Assembly: GCF_003865405.1 (NCBI RefSeq)
Contig: NZ_RQVQ01000001.1
Coordinates: 1-64,000 of the forward strand
Source of the DNA: Paenimyroides tangerinum
Lineage (GTDB): Bacteria > Bacteroidota > Bacteroidia > Flavobacteriales > Flavobacteriaceae
Length of the DNA: 64,000 bases
Direction of reading: 5' to 3'
In this document: piece by piece, positions 1-8,091 of the stretch
Layout: each line of letters opens with the position of its first letter
How positions within the stretch are numbered: the first letter of the stretch is position 1
Notes under the pieces: model-generated
What the model saw: the letters and a program-made list of their open reading frames with translations, nothing else
Told to the model about the DNA's origin: nothing
The model's database searches: none
Made by a program: the position numbers and the translations under genes

Positions 1-2
1 CG

Positions 3-65
3 CCTTATTCTCGTGCCAAACAAGCTTTTTTGAAGTTAATTTTTGATTATTTTTTAGTTTACTGA
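3..65 (+). CDS. Possible 3' end of an upstream gene (partial)
   Basis: An open frame runs in from the left edge and stops at TGA (63-65). Its 20 codons read PYSRAKQAFLKLIFDYFLVY, which looks like a normal protein tail with flavobacterial codon use. No function can be assigned from so short a piece. It could be chance, because the following 500 bases are clearly non-coding. The sequence to the left of the window would settle it. Confidence 0.3.
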   Translation, partial: PYSRAKQAFLKLIFDYFLVY

Positions 66-252
66 AATTTAATGTTTTGGAGTTTTGAAAATTTGTGAAT
101 TTGCAGATTCGAGGGTTTGGAAATGAAAATCCACAAATAATAATATACCACAGATGCACGAATGAAATTTCAAAATTTAAAATTTAATGATTGAAAAATG
201 AAATAATAAAGATGTTGAATACTCCTTAATCTATGTAAACTTTGTTAGATAT

Positions 253-283
253 AAACCTACAAGGTTTGAAAACCTCACAGGTT
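253..283. repeat. Paired AACCT-AGGTT intergenic motif
   Basis: Two imperfect palindromic copies stand side by side: AACCTACAAGGTT, then AACCTCACAGGTT. From memory, motifs of this type (AACCTGTGAGGTT and AACCTTGTAGGTT) recur in intergenic DNA of many Flavobacterium genomes. The palindromes are seen directly. The family assignment is recollection, and the function is unknown. Confidence 0.5.
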
Positions 284-284
284 A

Positions 285-316
285 ACTTTATGACTTTATG
301 ACTTTATGACTTTAAA
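285..316. repeat. 8-bp tandem repeat (ACTTTATG)
   Basis: Three exact copies of ACTTTATG run from 285 to 308, followed by a degenerate ACTTTAAA. A related CTTTCAAACTTTAAG tract continues to about 330. This is a simple low-complexity repeat that could vary by slippage. No coding or regulatory role is evident. Confidence 0.7.
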
Positions 317-340
317 CTTTCAAACTTTAAGACTCTTCTT

Positions 341-531
341 GCGTTAGGGATTGAAGCGATATCCTTTTTTTTTTAATTTTAGAACACATTATATGATTCA
401 AGGAATGAGATTCTGAAACAAGTTCAGAATAACAATAGAAAATATTAAAAAAAGATTTAGCGGAAAGCCCGACCGAGCGGTTTCTATTACATAAAATTTT
501 ACTCATATATATAATGAGCGAGGGAACGCCC
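341..531. repeat. Flavobacterial-type intergenic repeat element
   Basis: The left end reads GCGTTAGGGATTGAAGCG followed by ATATCC and a T-tract. The right end reads AAAGATTTAGCGGAAAGCCC, then GACCGAGCGG and, after a gap, GAGCGAGGGAACGCCC. The left arm read in reverse complement resembles the right arm (A-tract, GAT, CGC/GCG), so the element looks like a diverged inverted pair. From memory, these GCGTTAGGGATTGAAGCG and GCGGAAAGCCC segments recur together between genes in many Flavobacterium genomes. It could be a mobile palindromic repeat or an RNA fold. Confidence 0.5.
403..432. repeat. TGAGATTCTGAAACAAGTTC motif
   Basis: The segment contains the palindromic core TTCTGAAACAAGTTCAGAA (arms TTCTGAA and TTCAGAA). 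From memory this is another recurrent Bacteroidota intergenic motif. On the minus strand it yields the spurious peptide SELVSES, which appears in many false gene calls. Confidence 0.5.
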
Positions 532-540
532 AAAATATAA

Positions 541-572
541 AAAACAAAAAAAATCGGGATAAACCCGATTTT
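541..572 (-). terminator. Rho-independent terminator of the catalase-ankyrin operon
   Basis: The stem AAATCGGG/CCCGATTT (551-558 and 564-571) has a 5-base loop and is followed on the minus strand by a T-rich tract (550-541). It lies about 20 bases past the ankyrin stop codon. Confidence 0.8.
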
Positions 573-593
573 AACCAAAAAACACAACCAAAA

Positions 594-1106
594 CTATTTC
601 AATAATGAAATAAGTTCTTTATTTTCTTGCATAGTCGCATGATCTAATGCTGTTTTTCCTCTGTTATCTTTTAAAGACTTATCTGCTCCTGCATTCAAAA
701 GCGAAGTTACCATTTCTGGTTTTCCAAAAGTTGCAGCAAAAATCAAACTTGAAGCTCCATTATAATTCACTTGATTTACATTTGCTTTGTTAGCAATTAA
801 CAAATCGACCATAGCCGTATTTTGTTTGAAAATAGCTCCCATTAACGCATTGTTACCCGATTTATCTTGAGCGTTTAAATTCGCACCATTTGCAATTAAA
901 AATTGAACAGCCTCTGGTGCATTGTTGTAAACAGCTAGAATTAAGGGCGTGAATCCCTTTTCATTTGTTTGATTGATGTCTACTTTTTCTAAAACATACT
1001 TTTTAAGTTCTTCAACATTGTTTGCACGTGAAGCAGCAAAAATATCTTGAGCTTGAACGGAAACAATAGTGAAAGCCAACAATAAGGTAAAAACTAATTT
1101 TTTCAT
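594..1106 (-). CDS. Ankyrin repeat protein, exported
   Basis: This 170-aa protein has a signal peptide (about residues 1-19, ending VSVQAQ) and then about four ankyrin repeats. The repeats are recognisable from motifs such as GFTPLILAVYNNAPEAVQFL, NALMGAIFK and GKTALDHA. Its likely role is protein-protein contact in the periplasm. It lies 57 bases downstream of an exported catalase on the same strand and ends at a strong terminator, so the two form an operon. The arrangement recalls the katB-ankB pair of Pseudomonas aeruginosa, where the ankyrin protein supports catalase activity. That the same holds here is inference. Confidence 0.9.
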   Translation of the reverse strand: MKKLVFTLLLAFTIVSVQAQDIFAASRANNVEELKKYVLEKVDINQTNEKGFTPLILAVYNNAPEAVQFLIANGANLNAQDKSGNNALMGAIFKQNTAMVDLLIANKANVNQVNYNGASSLIFAATFGKPEMVTSLLNAGADKSLKDNRGKTALDHATMQENKELISLLK

Positions 1107-1163
1107 GCGATTTATATTTTAAGAAAAGGAGCGCGAGTGATCACACTCCTTAAAATTATTTGA

Positions 1164-2687
1164 TTATTTTTTTATGTATTCTTGAATATCTGAAACTTTT
1201 AAGTTTGTCGCTTTTAATAAACGTTCTCCATAAGTTTTATCAGCTTGATAGAAATGAGCGATCATTTTCTTAACAATTACTTTGTTTTGAACTGCATTTA
1301 AAGCGCCTCCTAAATTTTTGATTAAGTTATCCTGATCTTTCTTAGAGAATGAACGGAATAATTCACCAGCTTGTGCAAAGTTGTTTTCTTTATCAATTTT
1401 AGCTTGAACTGTTGTTGTTCCTGCTGGGAAAACTGATTTTGAATATTTGAACTTTGCGTTATCTACAACTTCTGGTTGATTTGTAGACGGTTGGTAATTG
1501 ATATCACCTTCTTGTTTACGCATTGACATATAACCATCTTGGTTGTATGTTTTTACGTTATTGATCGGACGGTTTACATCAACTTGTTGGAAGTTTCCAC
1601 CAATACGGTGACGTTGTGTATCAAAGTAAGAGAATAAACGACCTTGTAATAATTTATCTTCAGATGGCTCGATTCCAGGAACTAAAGTACCAGGAGAGAA
1701 AGCTGCTTGCTCTACTTGTTGGAAGTAGTTTGTAGCATTTTCATTCAAAGTCATCGTTCCAACTTTTACCGATTTAGCAACAGCTTCTGGCCAAATTTTA
1801 GTTACATCAACTGGATTAAAATCTAATTTATCAAAATCTTCAGCTTTCAACATTTGAACATATAAATCCCATTTCGGAAAATTACCTTTTGCGATTTCAG
1901 TATATAAATCTACAGTTGCATGCTCAATTGCAGTCGATTGAATTTTGTTAGCTTCTTCTTGCGTTAAGTTTTTGATTTCTTGCTGCGGAACCCATTTGTA
2001 TTTTACGTAAGTAACCTCACCATTCTCATTTACCCATTTGTAAGCATGAACTCCGTTTCCTTCCATTTGACGGTAGTTTGCAGGAATTCCGTAATCAGAG
2101 AATAACCAAGTTAACATGTGTGTCGATTCTGGTAAATTAGAAAAGAAATCGAATACACGGTTTGGATCAGATGCGTTATTCATAATTGGAGATGGTTTAA
2201 ACGCATGAACCATATCAGGGAATTTGATAGCATCACGAATAAAGAAAACAGGTAAGTTGTTACCAACTAAATCATAGTTTCCTTCTTGTGTATAAAATTT
2301 TACAGCAAAACCACGAGGATCACGGTAAGTTTCAGGCGAACCTTGTTGGTGCGTTACTGTAGAAAAGCGTACCATTAAAGGTGTTTTTTTACCTGCTTGA
2401 GATAAAAAATCTGCCATAGTAACATCAGAAAAATCTGCAGAAGCAACGAATTCACCAAAAGCACCTGCTCCACGAGCGTGAACAACTCTTTCTGGAATTC
2501 TTTCTCTATCGAAAGCCGCTAATTTCTCAATTAAATGAATATCTTCTAATAAAACTTGTCCGTTATTACCGATTGTTTTAGAATTTTGATTGTCACCTAC
2601 AGGAGTTCCTGTATTAGTAGTTAACGTTTGAGCAAACGAAACTGACGTTACTAAAGCGAATCCTAATGCTAATGATTTATTCAACAT
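1164..2687 (-). CDS. katA: Haem catalase, exported
   Basis: This 507-aa monofunctional catalase breaks down hydrogen peroxide. All the key residues are visible: distal His70 in VVHARG, Asn143 in DLVGNNLPVFFIRD, and the proximal haem ligand Tyr354 in RLFSYFDTQRHR with Arg350. The core length fits the small-subunit catalases. The first ~20 residues (MLNKSLALGF..SFAQ) form a signal peptide, so the enzyme probably works in the periplasm, unlike the usual cytoplasmic KatA. The ankyrin gene follows in the same operon. A TAnnTTTG promoter element lies 42 bases upstream. The family is certain; the katA symbol is by general similarity. Confidence 0.95.
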   Translation of the reverse strand: MLNKSLALGFALVTSVSFAQTLTTNTGTPVGDNQNSKTIGNNGQVLLEDIHLIEKLAAFDRERIPERVVHARGAGAFGEFVASADFSDVTMADFLSQAGKKTPLMVRFSTVTHQQGSPETYRDPRGFAVKFYTQEGNYDLVGNNLPVFFIRDAIKFPDMVHAFKPSPIMNNASDPNRVFDFFSNLPESTHMLTWLFSDYGIPANYRQMEGNGVHAYKWVNENGEVTYVKYKWVPQQEIKNLTQEEANKIQSTAIEHATVDLYTEIAKGNFPKWDLYVQMLKAEDFDKLDFNPVDVTKIWPEAVAKSVKVGTMTLNENATNYFQQVEQAAFSPGTLVPGIEPSEDKLLQGRLFSYFDTQRHRIGGNFQQVDVNRPINNVKTYNQDGYMSMRKQEGDINYQPSTNQPEVVDNAKFKYSKSVFPAGTTTVQAKIDKENNFAQAGELFRSFSKKDQDNLIKNLGGALNAVQNKVIVKKMIAHFYQADKTYGERLLKATNLKVSDIQEYIKK

Positions 2688-2728
2688 AATTTGTTACGTA
2701 TAAAAGTTGTTTTTATTTTTTTACATCA

Positions 2729-2736
2729 CAAAATTA
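2729..2736 (-). promoter_or_regulatory. Putative -7 element of the catalase operon
   Basis: The minus strand reads TAATTTTG, an exact match to the Bacteroidota -7 consensus TAnnTTTG, 42 bases before the catalase ATG. No convincing -33 TTG is seen at the usual spacing. The 279-base gap (2688-2966) also serves the divergent gene at 2967. Confidence 0.45.
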
Positions 2737-2966
2737 CTTCGTCAAACTAGGATTTTTAAAGGTTCTTAAATGTTATAATTTATGCTATCATAAGAAATAT
2801 TTATAACGCTTAATTCTTTACATATAAAAATGTAGATAGAATCGAAAAAAATAGTATTTTAACTTTTTTGATTTTTTATAATTTACAAAAGAAAAACACA
2901 ATACAAAATCACTATATCAAACTAAAAAATAACAACTTAACAAAAAGAGCATTTATTTAAAACAAA

Positions 2967-5900
2967 ATGAAACATAAAAATTTAATCTTTTCAGCATTAC
3001 TTTTCAGCATGTTGACTCAAGCTCAAAATGAGAAATCATATTATGACACAGATATTTTTTTTTCTGAAGGAGTTGAATCAACAAAAAATTCAAAATATGA
3101 TGAATCGGTAATTGCATATAACAAAGTTCATCCGTTAGATTCAAAATATGCTCAAGCTCAATATGAAATGATTCTTTCATTGCTTTATGCTGAAAAAAAA
3201 GAAGAAGCATTAAAGATTTGTGAAAAGCATTATAACGACAAGTTATACGAAAATTTTCCTCCGCAATTATTAATACATGGAATTCTATTAAGCGATCTTG
3301 GAAAATATGATGAAGCTTTAAAAATCTTTAATGAAGCAGATATATATTTTCCAAATTCTGCTGGTCTAAATTATAACAAAGCCATTGTTTATATCCGAAA
3401 AGATGATAAACAAAAAGCTGTTGATTTATTAAAAACGAATATCAAAATAGATCCTTCACATTCATCTTCTCTTTATAACTTAGGTCTTTTGGCGCTTGAT
3501 GATGGTCAATTAGTAGAAGGTAATTTACTTATGATGACTTATTTGCTTTTTGAACCAGAAAATTCAAAAGCTAAACAGGCATTATTAGCTCTGAACGAAG
3601 ATTATTCGAAAACATATAATGCAAAACCAAAACTAAAAATCAGAGAAAAAGGAGATGATTTTTCATTACTTGAAGAAGTTTTGAGAAATAAATATCCATA
3701 CAATAGTCAATTCAAATTATTGATTGAATTTGATGATTTGGCTCCTAGAAATATGCAAGCAATTGCAGAATATTTCAAAGATCACGAAATTAAAGATGGT
3801 TATTTTGAGAATCAATTCGGTAAATTGTATAAATATATCGCTGAAAACAATTTAACAAAAGATTATTTATATCATTCGCTTTCGCTTTTTAAAGATGGAT
3901 TTGCAAAAGAATATAAAAAGAATGAAAAAAGCATTAACGAATTTTACACAAATTATTTGGCTAATGTACTTTGGAGCGAAATGTACAACAAAGCCTATTT
4001 GAATGGAAATGAATACAAAGTTTTTATAGATGACAATTCAAAATCGTTTTATCAATTTAAAGATGGTAAAACAAATGGCGATTATTTCTATACTTCAAAC
4101 TTAGGTTTTCTTGAAACATCAGGGACTGTAAACAATGATTTATTAGTCGGAAAAAAAACAACTTATAATGAAAATGGAACGATTCAATTAGAAGAGAATT
4201 TCAAAAATGGTAAAAAAGACGGTGAAGCAATTACCTATTTCCCAAACAACAAAATGATGTTTAAAGGTTTATATAAAGATGATAAACTAAACGGAAAATA
4301 TGCTGTGTTTTTTCCAACAGAAAAATTGAATTGCGATGGAACTTATGTTAATGACGAATTTGATGGCGAAAGTTTTTGCTATTTTTCTGACGGAAAACCA
4401 AAAGTAATCGTGAATTACAAAAACGGAAAACATGAAGGTGCATTCAAAAAATTTAATGAAGTCGGAGAAATCATTGAAGAGACAAACTATAGTGATGGAG
4501 AAGTTGAAGGTGAATACAAAACTTATTTTTCTAAAGACAAATTAAAATCTATAAATACAGTCAAAAATAAAAAACCTATTTCGTATGTTTCTTATTATTT
4601 AAATGGAAATAAGGAATCTGAATATTTTTATACTGACGGAAAAATAACAGAAGTTAAAGAATATAACATAAACGGAACTCTTGCAACTTTAAAATTATTT
4701 AATTCAAAAGAAGATTTATCCAATGTAAAATATTACAACAAAGATGGAAAACTTTTCTATGAAGATAATTATAGCGGTGGAAAAGCAAAACAATCCGTTC
4801 AATATTTTGCCGATGGTACGTCTCAAAAATTGAAAAATAATGGCGATATCAAATTCAATGATTTAGATGGAAAAACCTTTTCTGAAGGTAACATGAAAAA
4901 TGGTTTACTTGATGGAAAATGGAATTATTATTATCCAAATAAAGCTTTAAAAACTGTTTCAAACTACACAAATGGCGAAGAAAATGGAATTAGAACTGCA
5001 TATTTAGACAATGGATATCTTGATTATATTGTGAATGTTGAAAACGGAAAATTGAATGGGTTGTACAAAGATTATATCAACGAAAAAATCAATTATATCG
5101 CATATTATAAAGACGATTTATTTCATGGTCCGGTTACAACCTTTTATTTGAATGGAAACAAAAAAGATGAAAGTTTTTATGTAAACGGAGTTCTAGAAGG
5201 CAAATTAAACACCTATTCTCAAGATGGTAAATTAATTCAAACTACGAATTTCATAAATGACATAATTACTGATGTCATCTATTTTTATGATGGAAAAAGT
5301 AGTAAAATTGATTACGTAAATCAGGATGGAATTGTTGAAGCAATGCAAAACAAAGCCGTAAAACGAAAAGTTTCTATAAAAAATGGAAACAAAGATGGTG
5401 TTTATGAAATTTCTAATACCAAAAACGAATTAATCAGTAAAGAAAATTATGTAAATAGTAAATTACATGGAAAATCTACTGAATATAATGGATTGGGTAA
5501 ATTAGAATCAGAAAGTAATTATCATGCTGGAGTTTTACACGGAAACGTAAAACATTTCGATTTAAATGGTAAAATGAATGCATTCGACAATTATGAATCT
5601 GGTTTTATAGTCGGAGAAAGCATTATCTATCATCCAAATGAAAAGCAATTTGTGGTTACAACATTCGATATAGGTTCAAAAAATGGACCTGAATCATATT
5701 ACAATTCAGATGGAACTAAAGTTTTGGTTTTGAACTATTTTAATAATTTTATTGAAAGCTATCAAGTTTTAAATAATGAAAATAAAATGGGTGAAGCAAT
5801 TCCATTTACTTCTGAAATAACTGCGATAAAATCTAATTTTTCAGATGGAAAACCAGCTTTAGAAATGAGTCTTAAGAACGGAATTTTTGAAAATGATTTC

Positions 5901-6185
5901 ATTGTTTACAACTCTAAGAATCAAAAAGATTTTCAGATCAATTATAAAAAAGGAAAAGCAAACGGAACAGCTTTATATTATTTAAATGGTAAAAAATACA
6001 AAGCAATCGATTATAAAGAAGGTTATCTTGATGGACAAATCGTATATTTCAATGATCAAGAAAACATACTTTACAGCACCGATTACAAGAATAATGAAAA
6101 ACATGGTTATTTCAAAGTTCTTGAAAACAACACATTAAAACCAATCAAAAAATATGATTCAGATGAATTGGCAGAAATTCTTTAA
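2967..6185 (+). CDS. Secreted TPR and YwqK/MORN-variant repeat protein
   Basis: This is a 1072-aa protein with a signal peptide (residues 1-19, ending LTQAQ). Residues about 25-210 form tetratricopeptide repeats (for example KYDEALKIFNEA, HSSSLYNLGLLALDDG). From about residue 350 to the end it carries some thirty short beta repeats of the form NGxxxGxxxxYxxNGK, the YwqK/MORN_2 (PF07661) type. Examples are KNGKKDGEAITYFPNNK and KNGKHEGAFKKFNEVG. Automated pipelines often call such repeats a YwqK-family antitoxin; nothing here supports a toxin-antitoxin role. It is the first gene of a three-gene operon with two DUF3857 proteins and overlaps the next start. An envelope scaffold or cargo-binding role is inference. 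Confidence 0.85.
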   Translation: MKHKNLIFSALLFSMLTQAQNEKSYYDTDIFFSEGVESTKNSKYDESVIAYNKVHPLDSKYAQAQYEMILSLLYAEKKEEALKICEKHYNDKLYENFPPQLLIHGILLSDLGKYDEALKIFNEADIYFPNSAGLNYNKAIVYIRKDDKQKAVDLLKTNIKIDPSHSSSLYNLGLLALDDGQLVEGNLLMMTYLLFEPENSKAKQALLALNEDYSKTYNAKPKLKIREKGDDFSLLEEVLRNKYPYNSQFKLLIEFDDLAPRNMQAIAEYFKDHEIKDGYFENQFGKLYKYIAENNLTKDYLYHSLSLFKDGFAKEYKKNEKSINEFYTNYLANVLWSEMYNKAYLNGNEYKVFIDDNSKSFYQFKDGKTNGDYFYTSNLGFLETSGTVNNDLLVGKKTTYNENGTIQLEENFKNGKKDGEAITYFPNNKMMFKGLYKDDKLNGKYAVFFPTEKLNCDGTYVNDEFDGESFCYFSDGKPKVIVNYKNGKHEGAFKKFNEVGEIIEETNYSDGEVEGEYKTYFSKDKLKSINTVKNKKPISYVSYYLNGNKESEYFYTDGKITEVKEYNINGTLATLKLFNSKEDLSNVKYYNKDGKLFYEDNYSGGKAKQSVQYFADGTSQKLKNNGDIKFNDLDGKTFSEGNMKNGLLDGKWNYYYPNKALKTVSNYTNGEENGIRTAYLDNGYLDYIVNVENGKLNGLYKDYINEKINYIAYYKDDLFHGPVTTFYLNGNKKDESFYVNGVLEGKLNTYSQDGKLIQTTNFINDIITDVIYFYDGKSSKIDYVNQDGIVEAMQNKAVKRKVSIKNGNKDGVYEISNTKNELISKENYVNSKLHGKSTEYNGLGKLESESNYHAGVLHGNVKHFDLNGKMNAFDNYESGFIVGESIIYHPNEKQFVVTTFDIGSKNGPESYYNSDGTKVLVLNYFNNFIESYQVLNNENKMGEAIPFTSEITAIKSNFSDGKPALEMSLKNGIFENDFIVYNSKNQKDFQINYKKGKANGTALYYLNGKKYKAIDYKEGYLDGQIVYFNDQENILYSTDYKNNEKHGYFKVLENNTLKPIKKYDSDELAEIL

Positions 6186-8091
6186 TATAAAATTAAGCTT
6201 GATATTTTTCTTATCGAGCTTAATTTCCTATTCACAGAACTTGACAGAACTTCAAAATAAATATCCGGATGAGAGTGAAATTGCTTTAGAAGTTTCAGAA
6301 CATTATTTCATTTCATTAAATAAAAACAATGAAATTGAAGTGAAATCAAATTCTGTTGAAGATTATTTACTTCTAAAAAACACTTCGGCAGGAGTTTCTA
6401 TAAATGAATCTTTGGTTTTTTCTGAATTGATTTCAGTTACAGCTTTCGAAGCATATACCATTGGAAATGAAGCTGAAAAATTCAAAAAAACTCCAGTTAA
6501 AATAATCGTTGACAAACCTTACAATTCAAGTTCTGTTTTTGATTCTGATACGAAACTAAAAGTGTTTACGTTTAGTAATTTATCCCAAGGAACCAGAAAA
6601 GTTCTGAAACATAATTTGGATTTTAAAGATCCAATGCTTTTACATCGTTTTAATTTTACTGCGGGAATTCCATCAGTTAGCAGAAAAATTGTACTTACGG
6701 TTGACAAATCAATCGAAATTGGTTACAAAATTTTTAATGATACAGATCATTTAGTAAAACTTACAACAGAAGAAAACAAGAAAAATACAACTTACACTTT
6801 TGTGATTAATGATGCACCGATTTTTAGAAATGAACCTAAAACCGCAGGAAGATCTTATGAACTTCCGCACTTACATTTTTGGATAAGTTCTTATACAATT
6901 AAGGGAGAAAAAACTCCTGTTTTTGGAAAAGTTGAAGGTTTGTATAAATATTACAGTGATTTTATCAAAAACGTAAATAAAACAGAAGATCCAGCTCTAA
7001 AAAAATTCACTTTAGAACTTGTCAAAGATGCAAAAACGAATGATGAAAAGATGGAAAAGATTTTCAAATTTGCACAAGAACAAATCAAATATGTCGCTTT
7101 TGAAAGTGGTTATGAAGGTTTTATTCCTAGGAATGCTTCGCTGGTTTTCGAAAGAAAATTTGGAGATTGTAAAGATATGTCAAGCATCATGACTGAAATG
7201 GCAAAATATGCCGAAGTTCCGAATGTAAATTTAACTTGGATTGGAACTAGAGAATTACCTTATTCTTATGAAGAATTACCAACGCCGGCGGTCGATAATC
7301 ACATGATTGCAACTTATGAAAGAAATGGAGAAATCATTTTCTTAGACGCAACTGATTCGCAAGTTCCTTTTGGTTTGCCTTCTGAATTTATTCAAGGAAA
7401 AGAAGCTTTAATCTCAAACGGAGATTTGTTTAAAATTGTAAAAGTTCCAACGCTGACTGCCGACCAAAATAAATATGAAGATGTGTATTCTTATGTTTTG
7501 AATGGAAATAAAATTGAAGGAAAAGGAAAATTAAAAACCAATGGTTTAACTCGTTCTTATTATCTTAATGTAATGAGCGACATTTCTAAAAATCGTAAAA
7601 AATATATCGAAGGTATTTTAGAAAGAGGAAATGATAAACTAAATGTTGTTTCATTTACTGAAAATAATATTCAAGATAAAACGCTTCCGTATGAAATTGA
7701 TTATATTTTCGAGAATGATAATTATGTTGTTCATGCTGGTGATGAAACCTATTTGAATATGTTTTTGCATAAACCTTTAATCGATTTAATTTTTGATGAA
7801 GAACGAAAAACCACAGCAGATTTAGACCGTTTACAAAATTTTGAATTTAAAACAGCATTCAAAATTCCAGAAAACACTAAAGTTACTTATGTTCCTGAAA
7901 ATGTAACTTTTGAAGATGCCTTTATAAAGTATAAAATAAATTTCAACAAAACTGCTAATGAAATTCTTCTAAATTATACCATCGAAAATAAAAAAACATA
8001 CATAAAACCTTCAGAAGTTAAAAGCTGGAACGAATCACTTAAAAAATTAAAATCAAATCTAAACGAAACAATTGTAATCAAAAAAGCATGA
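6154..8091 (+). CDS. DUF3857 transglutaminase-like protein, catalytic triad intact
   Basis: This 645-aa exported protein has a DUF3857 beta domain (about residues 60-260) and a transglutaminase-like cysteine protease fold (about 285-410). The triad is visible: Cys339 in FGDCKDMS, His383 in DNHMIA and Asp398 in FLDATD. The signal peptide is KLSLIFFLSSLISYSQ. The start may be Met4 at 6163; either choice overlaps the end of the TPR/YwqK gene, which shows tight co-translation. The stop overlaps the next ATG by four bases. The substrate is unknown. Such enzymes may cleave or cross-link peptides at the cell surface. Confidence 0.88.
   Translation: MIQMNWQKFFNIKLSLIFFLSSLISYSQNLTELQNKYPDESEIALEVSEHYFISLNKNNEIEVKSNSVEDYLLLKNTSAGVSINESLVFSELISVTAFEAYTIGNEAEKFKKTPVKIIVDKPYNSSSVFDSDTKLKVFTFSNLSQGTRKVLKHNLDFKDPMLLHRFNFTAGIPSVSRKIVLTVDKSIEIGYKIFNDTDHLVKLTTEENKKNTTYTFVINDAPIFRNEPKTAGRSYELPHLHFWISSYTIKGEKTPVFGKVEGLYKYYSDFIKNVNKTEDPALKKFTLELVKDAKTNDEKMEKIFKFAQEQIKYVAFESGYEGFIPRNASLVFERKFGDCKDMSSIMTEMAKYAEVPNVNLTWIGTRELPYSYEELPTPAVDNHMIATYERNGEIIFLDATDSQVPFGLPSEFIQGKEALISNGDLFKIVKVPTLTADQNKYEDVYSYVLNGNKIEGKGKLKTNGLTRSYYLNVMSDISKNRKKYIEGILERGNDKLNVVSFTENNIQDKTLPYEIDYIFENDNYVVHAGDETYLNMFLHKPLIDLIFDEERKTTADLDRLQNFEFKTAFKIPENTKVTYVPENVTFEDAFIKYKINFNKTANEILLNYTIENKKTYIKPSEVKSWNESLKKLKSNLNETIVIKKA

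Larger units (their letters stand above)
66..593. other. Non-coding repeat-rich intergenic region
   Basis: No credible gene is seen in about 530 bases. The stretch is AT-rich and contains several short repeat motifs, annotated separately, and ends with a terminator for the minus-strand catalase operon. The minus-strand open frame across 327-587 is rejected: it reads through the repeat elements and has no protein-like organisation. Confidence 0.7.

Noticed and set aside
327-587. 86-codon minus-strand open frame before the ankyrin gene
   Set aside because: It reads through intergenic repeats (giving the well-known artefact SELVSES) and the catalase terminator; no coding character.
2967-6185. 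Toxin-antitoxin role suggested by YwqK-type repeats
   Set aside because: YwqK-family naming is by repeat similarity only; the protein is exported, very large and has no toxin gene beside it.
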